From contig JAMFSK010000028.1 in NCBI GenBank assembly GCA_026225235.1, positions 1 through 64,000 of the forward strand: DNA of 64,000 bases. The letters run 5' to 3'. Under the pieces are notes generated by a model, which saw only the letters and a program-made list of their open reading frames with translations, searched no databases and was not told the origin of the DNA. Below, piece after piece: positions 1-8,796 of the stretch (the stretch's first letter is position 1; each line of letters opens with the position of its first letter). This DNA is from Burkholderiales bacterium (GTDB taxonomy: Bacteria > Pseudomonadota > Gammaproteobacteria > Burkholderiales > Burkholderiaceae). Position numbers and translations under genes: made by a program.

Positions 1-196
1 CCACGAGGTTGCACACTATTTTTTCGGACAGCGTCTCCGATTTGTTGGTTCGCCGCCAAAGCAATCACATCCACGCCCGGGCTTCACCTGGACGCACCGC
101 CGGAACGTTTTGCGACGGCCTCTGAAGCAAGAGGATTGCCGCGCACTTGTTCAAACAGACCGCGTCCAGCCGCCTGTTTTGGGCGGGCGGCCTGCC

Positions 197-472
197 ATGC
201 GCATCGTTCAGGCGTTGTACTGGCTAAAATATACCCTCGCGTCCGATCGCGAGAGCATCCTGGCGCGGCTCGCAAAAATCGTTGAGGATTCGACACATGG
301 CAGCTCGATCCGCCGCGACCTGATCGATGGGTTTGGGGTACTGCCCGCCTGGATGCAGGGTTTGTTGCGCGAGCTACCAGGTTGGGAGCAGCAAGCCTTC
401 GAGGCATTGCCCGTCCACGAAGAAAGCTTGAAGACTTCGCGGTTAGATGCCTCTCACGGCCCGTCTATCTAA
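197..472 (+). CDS. Hypothetical protein, about 91 aa
   Basis: A 91-codon frame from the ATG at 197, beginning MRIVQALYWLKYTL. Codon use (G/C-rich third positions, few rare codons) looks like real coding sequence. No signal peptide, membrane segment or motif is recognised; the product looks like a small soluble helical protein with a Trp-rich middle (PAWMQGLLRELPGWEQ). An upstream in-frame ATG at 110 would add 29 Arg/Gln-rich residues and is less convincing. The gene converges on the SDR downstream and their ends overlap by 8 bp. Function unknown. Confidence 0.5.
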   Translation: MRIVQALYWLKYTLASDRESILARLAKIVEDSTHGSSIRRDLIDGFGVLPAWMQGLLRELPGWEQQAFEALPVHEESLKTSRLDASHGPSI

Positions 473-1358
473 CCTCCGCCCCAATCCAGTCAAGCACCGC
501 CGCCTGACGCGGTTGCCAGCCGAGCAGGTTGCGTGCGCGCTTGCCACGTACGCGGCTGTTTGAACCAAGGCCGTACGAGGCCATCTCATAGCCCCATTCT
601 TCAATGGCAGCTTCGATTGACCAGTCCTGCGCTTCGCCCATACCCAGCGTCCGTGCCAAAGCGTTGCTCATGTCACGAAACGAGGCCTCGCCGTTTTCGA
701 CGAAATAGAAAACGCCAGCCGGTGTGCTTTCAAGCGCAAGCAGATACAAATCGACAACGTCCTGAATGTGGACGTTCGACCAGATATTCAGCCCCCTCCC
801 GACGTGATGCATCACGCCGCTCTTGCGGGCCTGCTGGATCAGCCTGGGCAGTTGCACACTCTCACGCGGCAAGCCAATGCTGTGGCCGTAGATCAAGGTG
901 TTGCACAACACCGCCGAGCGGACTTGTTGCGAAGCTGCACCCAGCACGAGGTTGTCGATGGCAACACGTGCGGCCTTGTCGGGAGTCGGCTCGGGAAGGG
1001 TGTCTTCAAAGAAAACGTGATCGGTGCCTTCGCCTTTTGAATTCTCGCCGACCAGACTCGATCCGCTGGTGTGGAGCAAGGGCTTGTTCGACCCTTTGAG
1101 ACCTTCGAGCAGGCTTTCGATCGCTTCCCGGTGGTCGCTGCTCGCAGCGTTGATCACGCCGTCGCTCGCCTGCGCCTGCGCGACCAGAAGGTCGTGATCA
1201 TCGAGCGTGCCGACAATCGCCTCGATGTCGAGCTTGCGCAACTCGGCAGCTTGCGCCTCGCTTCGCACAAGCCCGGTGACGTCGTGGCCGACGGCCTTCA
1301 GGCCCGCTGCGATCGAACTGCCGATAAAGCCGGCTGCGCCGGTAACAAAGACTTTCAT
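465..1358 (-). CDS. NAD(P)-dependent epimerase/dehydratase-like SDR
   Basis: Extended-type short-chain dehydrogenase of 297 aa. The N-terminus carries the Rossmann dinucleotide motif VTGAAGFIGSSIA (GxxGxxG) right after the start, followed by an acidic loop (GTLDDHD) and the conserved N-A-A-S segment. The family acts on sugar nucleotides or small carbonyl compounds; the substrate cannot be told here. The usual YxxxK is not obvious, since the likely position reads NTLIYGHSIG, so it may be an atypical SDR or a cofactor-binding relative. The ATG at 1358 is chosen over a GTG at 1367 because a GAGAG Shine-Dalgarno lies at the right distance. It appears to be monocistronic. Confidence 0.8.
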   Translation of the reverse strand: MKVFVTGAAGFIGSSIAAGLKAVGHDVTGLVRSEAQAAELRKLDIEAIVGTLDDHDLLVAQAQASDGVINAASSDHREAIESLLEGLKGSNKPLLHTSGSSLVGENSKGEGTDHVFFEDTLPEPTPDKAARVAIDNLVLGAASQQVRSAVLCNTLIYGHSIGLPRESVQLPRLIQQARKSGVMHHVGRGLNIWSNVHIQDVVDLYLLALESTPAGVFYFVENGEASFRDMSNALARTLGMGEAQDWSIEAAIEEWGYEMASYGLGSNSRVRGKRARNLLGWQPRQAAVLDWIGAEVR

Positions 1359-1574
1359 AGTGTTCACTCTCGATGGAAACGCAGGGCGGGCATAAGCGTA
1401 TGAATCCAGCTAGCCAACCCGTATTGCATGGACCGAAATGCGTAGGCGCGAATTCGACCAAGAGCGAGTGTAGTCATAGATCGATAACCTTGCCGCCCGG
1501 GTGGTGTAATCTCTCGCTCGATCCTCCCGTTGCGCAATCTGTGCGGGCCTCAGGCCCTCCCTCCCTACCGCCTC

Positions 1575-1910
1575 ATGCCGCGTCGTCCCCGCCGCCATCA
1601 CTACAGTGTCTACGTCGTCGAGCTTTCGCCTCGGGTATGGGACGAGCCGCGTTTTCGCAAATCAAACCCCGACTATATGCTGGCCAAGCCTTGTGTTTAT
1701 GTCGGTATGACGGGCCTCGAGCCGGACGTACGCTTTGATAAGCACAAGGCCGGCATCCAGTCGAACCGCTTTGTGTTCGAGTACGGGCTGCGCCTGATGC
1801 CGGAACTCTACGAGATCTACAACCCGATGCCCTATACCGGTGCTCAGGAGATGGAGGTCGAACTGGCTATCGGCTTGCGTGAAACGGGATATGGGGTCTG
1901 GCAAGCATGA
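1575..1910 (+). CDS. Small GIY-YIG-like domain protein
   Basis: Stand-alone protein of about 111 aa. It begins with a Tyr/Val-rich strand (YSVYVVEL), followed about 25 residues later by CVYVGMTG. Together these resemble the two halves of a GIY-YIG nuclease motif, with a downstream KHKAG segment and an acidic AQEMEVEL where the family keeps a metal-binding Glu. No partner domain is present. GIY-YIG nucleases cut DNA, but stand-alone bacterial members are mostly uncharacterised. An upstream in-frame start at 1530 is possible; the ATG at 1575 begins where protein-like sequence begins. Fold assignment is by motif only. Confidence 0.65.
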   Translation: MPRRPRRHHYSVYVVELSPRVWDEPRFRKSNPDYMLAKPCVYVGMTGLEPDVRFDKHKAGIQSNRFVFEYGLRLMPELYEIYNPMPYTGAQEMEVELAIGLRETGYGVWQA

Positions 1911-2011
1911 GGGGATGAGTGGCCGCAACCGCTCTTTCAATGCGCTCAGAGTTTGGCTCGTTACAGTGATTTCCACGAAGCTGACTATGAGAATGCCGCC
2001 CCAGTCCCCCC

Positions 2012-2716
2012 TTAGCTTGCGTCGTGAAAGATGATGCCCAGTGTGTGACGATGCCCGGAACGTAGACGACTCACACCGTGCCGAAGGTTCACGCGATAGA
2101 CGCCGCGCGTTCCCTGGACGGGTCGATGATGAACCGCAAAGATGACCGCGTCGCCCTGCGCGAGCGGCACGACTTCGGGCCGTGACTGCATACGCGGCCT
2201 TTGCTCCGTGAGGACGAACTCGCCGCCGGTGAAATCACGTCCAGGCTCGGAGAGCAGGATCGCAATCTGCAGGGGAAAGATGTGCTCGCCATAAAGGTCC
2301 TGATGCAGGCAGTTATAGTCGTCGACACCATATTGCAGCAACAGCGGCGTCGGGCGCGACTGCCCGGCAGCATGACAGCGGGCGATGAAGTCCTCGTGCC
2401 GCGGCGGGTAACGTATGTCGATCCCCATCGCCTGGTTCCAACGGTTCGCGATGGGAGCGAGGTAGGGATAAAACGTTGCGCGCAAAGCACTCACGTCTTC
2501 GGGCAGCGGATAAGAAAAATACTTGTATTCACCGCGCCCGAAGCCATGCCGCGCCATGACGACACGACTGCGAAACTGTGTATCTGAAGCATACAGTTCT
2601 GCGACCTCACGACACTCCTCATGCGAAAGCAGGCCGGGGACAAGTGCGCACCCTTGGGCATCGAGCTCCACCGATAACGCGGCCCAATCAAACAGCGTGA
2701 TGCGGTCACTTTGCAT
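2012..2716 (-). CDS. 2OG-Fe(II) oxygenase, prolyl-hydroxylase type
   Basis: A 234-aa non-haem iron dioxygenase. The metal triad is visible: HQD (HxD) in NCLHQDLYGEH, the distal His in VYRVNLRHGVSRL, and an Arg in GHRHTLGIIFHDA for 2-oxoglutarate. The fold resembles prolyl-4-hydroxylase-type enzymes more than AlkB, because AlkB's RxNxTxR motif is absent. It starts 11 bp inside the end of ada on the same strand, so the two are almost certainly co-transcribed and translationally coupled. This context suggests, but does not prove, a role in repairing or tolerating alkylated nucleic acid or protein. The ATG at 2716 is the family-like start; the open frame continues upstream but there lies in the ada gene. 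Confidence 0.85.
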   Translation of the reverse strand: MQSDRITLFDWAALSVELDAQGCALVPGLLSHEECREVAELYASDTQFRSRVVMARHGFGRGEYKYFSYPLPEDVSALRATFYPYLAPIANRWNQAMGIDIRYPPRHEDFIARCHAAGQSRPTPLLLQYGVDDYNCLHQDLYGEHIFPLQIAILLSEPGRDFTGGEFVLTEQRPRMQSRPEVVPLAQGDAVIFAVHHRPVQGTRGVYRVNLRHGVSRLRSGHRHTLGIIFHDAS

Positions 2717-3791
2717 CGTTCGCTTCCCGCTCAAGCAAGGTGCGTTTGCGCTCGACGCCCCAACGATATCCCGACACGCTCCCGTCACTGCGCACCACGC
2801 GATGGCATGGGATTGCGACCGCCAGCGCGTTCGCCCCGCACGCCTGGGCGACGGCACGTACCGCGCCCGGTGATCCGATCTTCGCTGCGACGGCGCTATA
2901 ACTTGCGGTCTCGCCCGCAGGAATGTCGCGTAGCGCTTGCCAGACCCGCTGCTGAAACGCCGTGCCGCGCACATCGAGCGGAAGATCCAGACCGATCGCC
3001 GGCGCCTCGACGAAGCCGACCACGCGTGCCACGAGCTGTTCGAACTCGCCGTCCCCTCCAATCAGGTCCGCGCGCGGGAAGCGATCCTGAAGATCGCGAG
3101 CGAGCAGATCGGGGTCGTCGCCAAGCAGGATCGCGCAGATACCCAGCTCGCTTTTTGCGACGAGAATTGACCCTAGCGAGCACTCGCCGATAGCAAACCG
3201 GATTTGCGCGCCTGTGCCCCCTGCACGATAGTCCCGCGGGGTCATGCCAAGCACAGCATTCGATTTCTCATAGAAGCGGCCGTTGGACTGATAGCCCGCA
3301 TCGAAGATCGCCTGCGTGACTGTGCTGCTTCGATCGAGTTCGCTGCGAACTCGGTTGGCCTGATGCGCGGCCGCATAGGCGCGCGGGGTCAGTCCAGTCG
3401 CCTGCCTGAACACGCGATGAAAATAGAAGCGGCTCATGCCGGCGTGTTCCGCCAATGTCTCGAGGTCGGGCAAGCTATCGGCCTCCTCGATCAGGCGACA
3501 CGCCTCGGTGACTATGGCCGCATGGAGCTCGGCGCGCGGAGGCTGGTCGGGCTTGCAGCGCTGGCAAGCGCGAAAGCCGGCTGCTTCGGCTGCCTCGCGG
3601 CTTAGATGAAAATCGACGTTTTCCGGGCGCGGCAGGCGCGCCGCACAGGATGGCCGGCAATAGACGCCGGTGCTGGCCACGGAGTAAAAGAACTGACCTT
3701 CCGCGTTTGCGTTGCGCGCGACCACGTCCGCCCAGCGCGGATCGCTTTCGGTGGCAGCGGCGCGGGCGGCTTTGTCTGTCCTTGCATTCAT
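2706..3791 (-). CDS. ada: Bifunctional Ada regulator / O6-methylguanine-DNA methyltransferase
   Basis: Full-length Ada, 361 aa. The N-terminal domain has the four zinc Cys residues (CRPSC and CQRC, residues about 48-80) that accept methyl from phosphotriesters. An AraC-type helix-turn-helix follows (about 95-185; MSRFYFHRVFRQATG). The C-terminal O6-alkylguanine methyltransferase domain carries the PCHRVV active site (about residue 330). Methylated Ada normally activates its own operon, here including the overlapping 2OG oxygenase gene downstream. All key residues are present. Confidence 0.95.
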   Translation of the reverse strand: MNARTDKAARAAATESDPRWADVVARNANAEGQFFYSVASTGVYCRPSCAARLPRPENVDFHLSREAAEAAGFRACQRCKPDQPPRAELHAAIVTEACRLIEEADSLPDLETLAEHAGMSRFYFHRVFRQATGLTPRAYAAAHQANRVRSELDRSSTVTQAIFDAGYQSNGRFYEKSNAVLGMTPRDYRAGGTGAQIRFAIGECSLGSILVAKSELGICAILLGDDPDLLARDLQDRFPRADLIGGDGEFEQLVARVVGFVEAPAIGLDLPLDVRGTAFQQRVWQALRDIPAGETASYSAVAAKIGSPGAVRAVAQACGANALAVAIPCHRVVRSDGSVSGYRWGVERKRTLLEREANDAK

Positions 3792-3878
3792 GATGGGGTT
3801 CTCTCAACGGTGGTCCGATGCGCCCAATGTACCGAGGCGACCGGGTAACCGCACTCCGCTGCTTGCTTTCGAATTCGA

Positions 3879-4694
3879 TCAGACCGGAGGCGCGTCCGCG
3901 AAGGCCGTGAGGGCTTCGGCGCGTTGCGCCGAGTGGGCGACGGCAACGGTGTCCGGTCGCGCCTGTCTGCGGCACACAAGCAGGACTTCGTCGACCTGCG
4001 CAACATCGATCAGTCCGACGGAGAGCGCGAGAGGCTTCTGAAAATGCATGCCAATCGGCATCAGCACGCGGTTATACAGCCAGGCGGCGAAACGGGGATG
4101 ATGCGTGAGTCCCCAGACGCCAAAATCCAGCAGGCGCGACGACTCGGGCTGCATGCCGTACACCGCGCTTTGCTCGACGACGAGACCTTGGCGGGCGAGC
4201 AGGGCGTTGAGCAGGTGCGGCTCATAGCGGCGCCGGTGGCCAACCAGATCGTCGAAGGCGGTCCATCGCGATGGATGCAAGGGCACGGAGAGCAGCAGGG
4301 TCGCGCCGTCGCGCGCCACACGCACCAGCTCTGCAAGCGCGCGTTCGTCATCGTCGACGTGCTCGACGATATCGAGCGCGCAGACGAGCTCGAAGGTCGC
4401 GTCGGCGAATGGCAGCGCGCTGATCTGCCCCACGACGGCATTGGCGCCATGCTCGCGCAGGTGTCCGACGGCCGGTGCACTGAGATCCACGAAATGCGTG
4501 TGGGCGATCGGCAGACGCGGCCGCATGCCGGGCGCGACTTCGAGCCGGTCACCTGCGTGCTCGACGAGGGTCTGCACGAGCGGCCAGGTATTGAAACGCT
4601 GGGCTTCAACGAGGCTTGCGCCGGACCACAACGAATCGTAGAACGCGAGATTCGCTTCAATGAGTTGTTCGTCGGTTCTTGAAGTCGGCGGCAT
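3879..4694 (-). CDS. Class I SAM-dependent methyltransferase
   Basis: A 271-aa methyltransferase of the Methyltransf_11/UbiE type. The SAM-binding motif I region is degenerate (LEVAPGMRPRLP, residues about 50-62) but motif II/III is clear (FELVCALDIVEHVDDDERAL). The C-terminal half resembles methyltransferases that act on lipids or small molecules, with a hydrophobic segment near residue 215 that could touch the membrane. The substrate is not predictable. It lies about 90 bp upstream of ada on the same strand and may share transcription with it. Confidence 0.8.
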   Translation of the reverse strand: MPPTSRTDEQLIEANLAFYDSLWSGASLVEAQRFNTWPLVQTLVEHAGDRLEVAPGMRPRLPIAHTHFVDLSAPAVGHLREHGANAVVGQISALPFADATFELVCALDIVEHVDDDERALAELVRVARDGATLLLSVPLHPSRWTAFDDLVGHRRRYEPHLLNALLARQGLVVEQSAVYGMQPESSRLLDFGVWGLTHHPRFAAWLYNRVLMPIGMHFQKPLALSVGLIDVAQVDEVLLVCRRQARPDTVAVAHSAQRAEALTAFADAPPV

Positions 4695-4712
4695 CGTGGG
4701 GGTGGATTAAGT

Positions 4713-5093
4713 TCAGGCGAGGGGTTTCGCGATACTCAACTCATGCCCGTCCGGATCGCTGATATGAAAGTATCGCTCACCCCACGGGGCATCGCTCGGT
4801 AAGCGGCTCGGCGTCAGGCCAGCATCGAGCGCCCGTCGATACACCGCATCGACATCCGACACATGGACGATAAATCGTCCCCATCCGTCGCAGGGCGCGT
4901 GAGGTTGAGCCATCAGATTCAGAAACGACGAGCCGCACGCAAAACTCGTGAAATCTTCGGTGGCGCCGCCATGTTTGATCTTGAAACCCAAGGCTTCATA
5001 GAAGCGGACTGAAGCACGCATATCGCGAATGGAAAGGGTAATGGCGCTCAGTGCTTCGATTTTGATACCTTCCTGACCGGCATCTCGATTCAT
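4713..5093 (-). CDS. VOC family (glyoxalase/bleomycin resistance-like) protein
   Basis: A 126-aa single-domain vicinal oxygen chelate protein. It starts with the typical beta strand/helix SAITLSIRDMRASVRFYEALGF, has a repeat of the fold from about residue 70 (RFIVHVSDVDAVYRRALDAG) and ends with the metal-site strand ISDPDGHELSI. Members include glyoxalase I, fosfomycin-resistance enzymes and ring-cleavage dioxygenases; which one applies here is unknown. The ATG at 5093 fits the domain boundary; the open frame upstream is not protein-like. Confidence 0.8.
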   Translation of the reverse strand: MNRDAGQEGIKIEALSAITLSIRDMRASVRFYEALGFKIKHGGATEDFTSFACGSSFLNLMAQPHAPCDGWGRFIVHVSDVDAVYRRALDAGLTPSRLPSDAPWGERYFHISDPDGHELSIAKPLA

Positions 5094-5334
5094 TGTGACT
5101 GTCTCCGCCTTTCCGATGGATGGTAAAGGGATGGCTTGAATTTGGCGAGCGGGCAAAAAGTGCACATTGCCCTCGCACGGGCCGTGCCACGACGCGCCCC
5201 TCGGGCGAAGCGAGCCGTAAGGTGAACGTTTTGTCATCGGGCGGAACGACACCGGACTAGCATTACACGACGCCTCATAGCAAAATCCCCGTTCCGCGTG
5301 CAAAAATCGGCGCGCCCGATGATGTGACCGATCC

Positions 5335-5679
5335 ATGAAGAATGTGTTGTTGCTGAGCACCGTGTTCCTGGTCGCCTGCTCGAGCACGACGAGCGGGCCC
5401 GAGGTCCGCGCGTCCGCGCCGTTGATCTACGTCCAGTCTGCGCGTCAGGCTGCCGACATTACGGAGTGCCTGCAGGAAAAAGTACTCTCGATGCGTGAAA
5501 CAAGCTACGCAAACACGACGGAGCTGGCAATTGGACCCCGCGCGAGTCATATCGACTGGCTGATCACGCTGACCCCGTCGGGCAGCGGTGCGATCGTCAA
5601 AGTCCAGCGCTCGTCCGGTGCCTCCGACGATCTTCCCGAGCCCGAGTTGCGATTCGATATCGCGCGGTGCACGACCTGA
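5335..5679 (+). CDS. Small putative lipoprotein
   Basis: A 114-aa protein with a lipoprotein signal peptide: a short positively charged start, a hydrophobic stretch and the lipobox LVACSS with the lipidated Cys near residue 15. The mature part has two further Cys residues (ITECLQ and the C-terminal ARCTT) that could pair in the periplasm. No domain is recognised. Similar small exported proteins are common in Burkholderiaceae. It precedes the Pal-like gene by 76 bp on the same strand. Confidence 0.7.
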   Translation: MKNVLLLSTVFLVACSSTTSGPEVRASAPLIYVQSARQAADITECLQEKVLSMRETSYANTTELAIGPRASHIDWLITLTPSGSGAIVKVQRSSGASDDLPEPELRFDIARCTT

Positions 5680-5755
5680 TGCGTGAAAGCGATCGCCACC
5701 CCGCGGTTTTGCTCGCTTGCCCGGCCGCTCGGGACGACGACAGGAGTCTGACCCA

Positions 5756-6280
5756 ATGAAGATGTTGCGCCTTTGCGCGCTGGTGCTTGTCGCCGCGACG
5801 CTGACCGCCTGCCATTCAAAAGTATCACTGGACGAAAAAGCCGCCTCGCCAAACCTGGCGAGTGCGGCGCGCGATGCGGTCGCGCCAACGGCGGTCAGCT
5901 CGCCCAGCGTTCAGTCCGACGCACTCAACGATCCCTCCAGCCCGTTGTCCAGACGCAACCTGTACTTCGATCTCGACAGCTACGCGGTCAAGACGGACGA
6001 CCAGACCCTGCTCGCCGCCCACGCCAAGTACCTGCTCGGCGATCCGAAACGGCACCTCTTGATCCAGGGCAATACGGACGAGCGCGGCACGACCGAATAC
6101 AACCTGGCCCTGGGACAGAAACGCTCGGAGACGGTCAGGCAGACCCTGAAGACGCTCGGCGTGCCCGATAGTCAATTGGAAGCCGTAAGCTTCGGCAAGG
6201 AAAAGCCCCTTGTCGACGGCCACGATGAAAGTGCCTGGTCAAAAAACCGCCGGGTCGACCTCGTCTACGTCGTGAACTGA
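5756..6280 (+). CDS. Pal-like OmpA-domain lipoprotein
   Basis: A 174-aa outer-membrane lipoprotein. Its signal peptide has the lipobox LTACHS (Cys about residue 20). A linker of about 45 residues leads to a complete OmpA/Pal peptidoglycan-binding domain from about residue 68: LYFDLDSYAV, the conserved GNTDERGTTEYNLALGQKR segment and SFGKEKP. It is close to Pal but tolB, tolA and ybgF are not nearby, so this looks like a second Pal paralogue rather than the Tol-Pal system's own gene. Start at ATG 5756 with AGGAG upstream; the open frame 39 bp earlier lacks this. Confidence 0.85.
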   Translation: MKMLRLCALVLVAATLTACHSKVSLDEKAASPNLASAARDAVAPTAVSSPSVQSDALNDPSSPLSRRNLYFDLDSYAVKTDDQTLLAAHAKYLLGDPKRHLLIQGNTDERGTTEYNLALGQKRSETVRQTLKTLGVPDSQLEAVSFGKEKPLVDGHDESAWSKNRRVDLVYVVN

Positions 6281-6288
6281 GATCCCGG

Positions 6289-6312
6289 CCGTCGACCGCG
6301 TTATCGACGGTT
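6289..6312 (+). terminator. Possible weak terminator after the Pal-like gene
   Basis: A perfect 7-bp stem (CCGTCGA / TCGACGG) with an 8-base loop begins 9 bases after the stop codon of the Pal-like gene. Only two T residues follow, so it may be a weak or Rho-assisted terminator. The rest of the gap to 6561 shows no gene. Confidence 0.35.
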
Positions 6313-6561
6313 CACGCCCGGCTGGGTGTTTAGCGGTTTATTTGGCCCCACTTTGGCTTCCAAAGCGGCCCTCCGGGCGCCCACGCCTACGGGTAACCCC
6401 TAGCATCCCTTATCGTCGGCCGCGCGCGTTCGCCGAATGTTTCGTATCGCCCTTCAAGATCAGGGTCCCCTAGCCGTAAACATGGTCAGGAATGCGTCCG
6501 ATGACGGCCCGCCGTCGCGCACGCATGCGCTATCCTTTTTGGCCTCCGGGACCCTGATTAC

Positions 6562-8121
6562 ATGAACCGTTTGACCTTGAACCAGAAGCTGTGGGGCATT
6601 GTCGCCCTGCTGTGGGTGTGCCTCATCGTAATCATCACGATGCAGGGCCTGATGACGCGCTCGCGCATGGTCGACGACCGCAAAGTGCTGCTCAAACAGC
6701 AAGTCGACATGGCGCTGGGGGTGGTCTCGTTCTACAAGAAAGAAGCGGTTGACCAGAAACTGCCGGTTGCCGAAGCCAAGCGCATGGCCATTGAGACCCT
6801 GCGCCAGGTGCGTTGGGGTCCGAATCACAGCGGCTACTTCGGAATTTATGACGACTCGGTGACGGCAGTGCTGGTGCCGATGAAGCCAGAGCTCGAAGGC
6901 AAGGATCAATCGAATATGCGCGACCCGAACGGCGTGCCGATCGCGGCGTCGGTCGTGCGCAGTTCTTCGCCGGGCGGCGATGGCTTCTCCAGCTACTCGT
7001 GGCCGAAGCCGGGCAGTGAGCAGCCGGTCGGCAAAATCACGTATAGCGAGGTGGTTCCGGATTGGGGCTGGCACGTTTTCACCGGGGTCTATACCGACGA
7101 TACCAACGCGGCGTTCTGGGATGTCGTCGTGCATAACTTGCTGCAAGTGCTGGTGATCGGCGTTGCGCTGTCGCTCGCCATGCTCTGGCTCATTCGCGAT
7201 ATTCGCCATCGCCTCGGCGGTGAGCCGAACTACGCCGCTGAACTCTGCCAGCGCATTGCGGACGGCGATTTGAGCGAAATCGTTAACCTGCGTCAGGGCG
7301 ACACCAGCAGCCTGTTGTTCGCCATGTCGCAGATGCAAATCCAGCTGACCTCGACCGTCGGGCGCATCAAGCATGCCGCGGAGTCGATCACGGTCGGCGC
7401 GAACGAAATCGCCGCAGGCAACACGGATCTGTCGCAACGGACGGAAGAACAGGCATCGGCGCTCGCAGAATCGGCATCGTCGATGGAGCAACTGACTGCC
7501 ACGGTCAAGCTCAACGCCGACAACGCCGTGCAGGCCAGCCGGCTGGCCGTCGATGCGTCGGGCACGGTGGCCGATGGCGGCAAGGTGGTCGATCAGGTCG
7601 TGTCGACGATTCTGTCGATTGCCGAGAGCTCGAAGAAGATCGAGCAGATCATCAGCGTGATCGAAGGGATCGCGTTCCAGACCAATATTCTCGCGCTCAA
7701 TGCGGCAGTCGAAGCGGCACGTGCGGGGGAGCAGGGTCGAGGCTTTGCCGTGGTCGCAGCCGAAGTGCGCACGCTGGCACAACGTTCCGCGAGCGCTGCA
7801 AAGGAAATCAAGGGCTTGATCGATGCTTCAGTAACCAATGTGTCTCGTGGCCAGTCGCTTGCCGGTGAAGCGGGTCAGTCGATGCAGGCGATCCTGACCT
7901 CGGTGCGGCGTGTGACTGACATCATGGGTGAAATCTCGGCGGCATCGACGGAGCAAAGCACGGGCATCAGCCACGTCGGTCTCGCGATCGCCCAGATGGA
8001 TTCGGTCACGCAGCAGAACGCCGCGCTGGTCGAACAGGCCACGGCCAGTGCCGCATCGCTTGCCGAACAAGCCGTGCAACTCAAGCAGTCGGTTTCGACT
8101 TTCCGCTTGCGGATGGCCTGA
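6562..8121 (+). CDS. Methyl-accepting chemotaxis protein with periplasmic single-Cache domain
   Basis: A 519-aa chemoreceptor. It has TM1 at about residues 10-32, a periplasmic single-Cache (sCache_2-like) sensor at about 35-185 ([29 protein letters not shown]), TM2 at about 190-212, HAMP to about 265, then a long methylation/signalling coiled coil. The highly conserved hairpin tip ([20 protein letters not shown]) binds CheA and CheW. The C-terminus (FRLRMA) lacks a CheR-tethering pentapeptide. Cache domains of this type usually sense small organic acids; the ligand is unknown. Monocistronic. Confidence 0.93.
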   Translation: MNRLTLNQKLWGIVALLWVCLIVIITMQGLMTRSRMVDDRKVLLKQQVDMALGVVSFYKKEAVDQKLPVAEAKRMAIETLRQVRWGPNHSGYFGIYDDSVTAVLVPMKPELEGKDQSNMRDPNGVPIAASVVRSSSPGGDGFSSYSWPKPGSEQPVGKITYSEVVPDWGWHVFTGVYTDDTNAAFWDVVVHNLLQVLVIGVALSLAMLWLIRDIRHRLGGEPNYAAELCQRIADGDLSEIVNLRQGDTSSLLFAMSQMQIQLTSTVGRIKHAAESITVGANEIAAGNTDLSQRTEEQASALAESASSMEQLTATVKLNADNAVQASRLAVDASGTVADGGKVVDQVVSTILSIAESSKKIEQIISVIEGIAFQTNILALNAAVEAARAGEQGRGFAVVAAEVRTLAQRSASAAKEIKGLIDASVTNVSRGQSLAGEAGQSMQAILTSVRRVTDIMGEISAASTEQSTGISHVGLAIAQMDSVTQQNAALVEQATASAASLAEQAVQLKQSVSTFRLRMA

Positions 8122-8296
8122 ACCCCGTAGCGTCGGCGCCGTTCGACGACTACGGGTACGCGATTTGCGCCTTCATCTGTCACTAATCCCTTTGTAACCG
8201 GCATATCGTGGGCTTCGTCTCACCGATACGCTGGTTCAAAGGGTTCCGAACCACGGGACGGCAGCATGCGGTCCCGCGTTTGACGTGGAGGTGAAG

Positions 8297-8644
8297 ATGG
8301 GCAGCACACTGATACCCCCGGACGAGCAAACCCCGCAAACCACCAAGGGCCACGGTACTGCGGCATTGGGGCCGAGCGATTCCTCCGATAGCGGCAGCGA
8401 CACGTTTGGCGCCAAGCGTCACGTCTTCGACGTCGATTCCGAACTCGACAATCACGGGCTCGAGGCGGGCGAGGCCGAACTCGGCAGCGACACCGACCGC
8501 TATGGCACAGGCGAACGAGCGTCGGCCGACGGTGACGAGAATCTACGCGAGAACAGCGATATCGAACCAGACCAGCTTCAGGACGAGCTCTCGCTACGTG
8601 AGGCCGTGGAAGATCCTGAGCTGGACGAACCCGAAGGACCCTGA
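8297..8644 (+). CDS. Acidic low-complexity protein, 115 aa
   Basis: Small, very acidic protein rich in Asp, Glu, Ser and Gly (SSDSGSDTFG, DELSLREAVEDPELDEPEGP), with no Cys, no signal peptide and no recognised domain, probably disordered. A strong GGAGGTG Shine-Dalgarno ends 4 bases before the ATG at 8297, which supports real translation and fixes the start. It resembles the small hydrophilic stress proteins found beside general-stress genes, and precedes the YdeP-like molybdoenzyme gene. Function unknown. Confidence 0.6.
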   Translation: MGSTLIPPDEQTPQTTKGHGTAALGPSDSSDSGSDTFGAKRHVFDVDSELDNHGLEAGEAELGSDTDRYGTGERASADGDENLRENSDIEPDQLQDELSLREAVEDPELDEPEGP

Positions 8645-8796
8645 TCGGCAGGCACGCAGGCAAGCCCCGCTTCGGACCGTGGACACGACCTGAACATTGT
8701 GTATCGCTGCCAAAAAAGGATGGAAGGAACGTCGCTTGCTCACTCGCAGCATGACCAGGCGCTGTGCACACTGCATGGCGTGGCGAGGAGCAAGCG

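Noticed and set aside
6460-7782. A 440-codon minus-strand frame over the chemoreceptor gene
   Set aside because: It is an antisense shadow of the chemoreceptor; the composition is unlike a folded protein.
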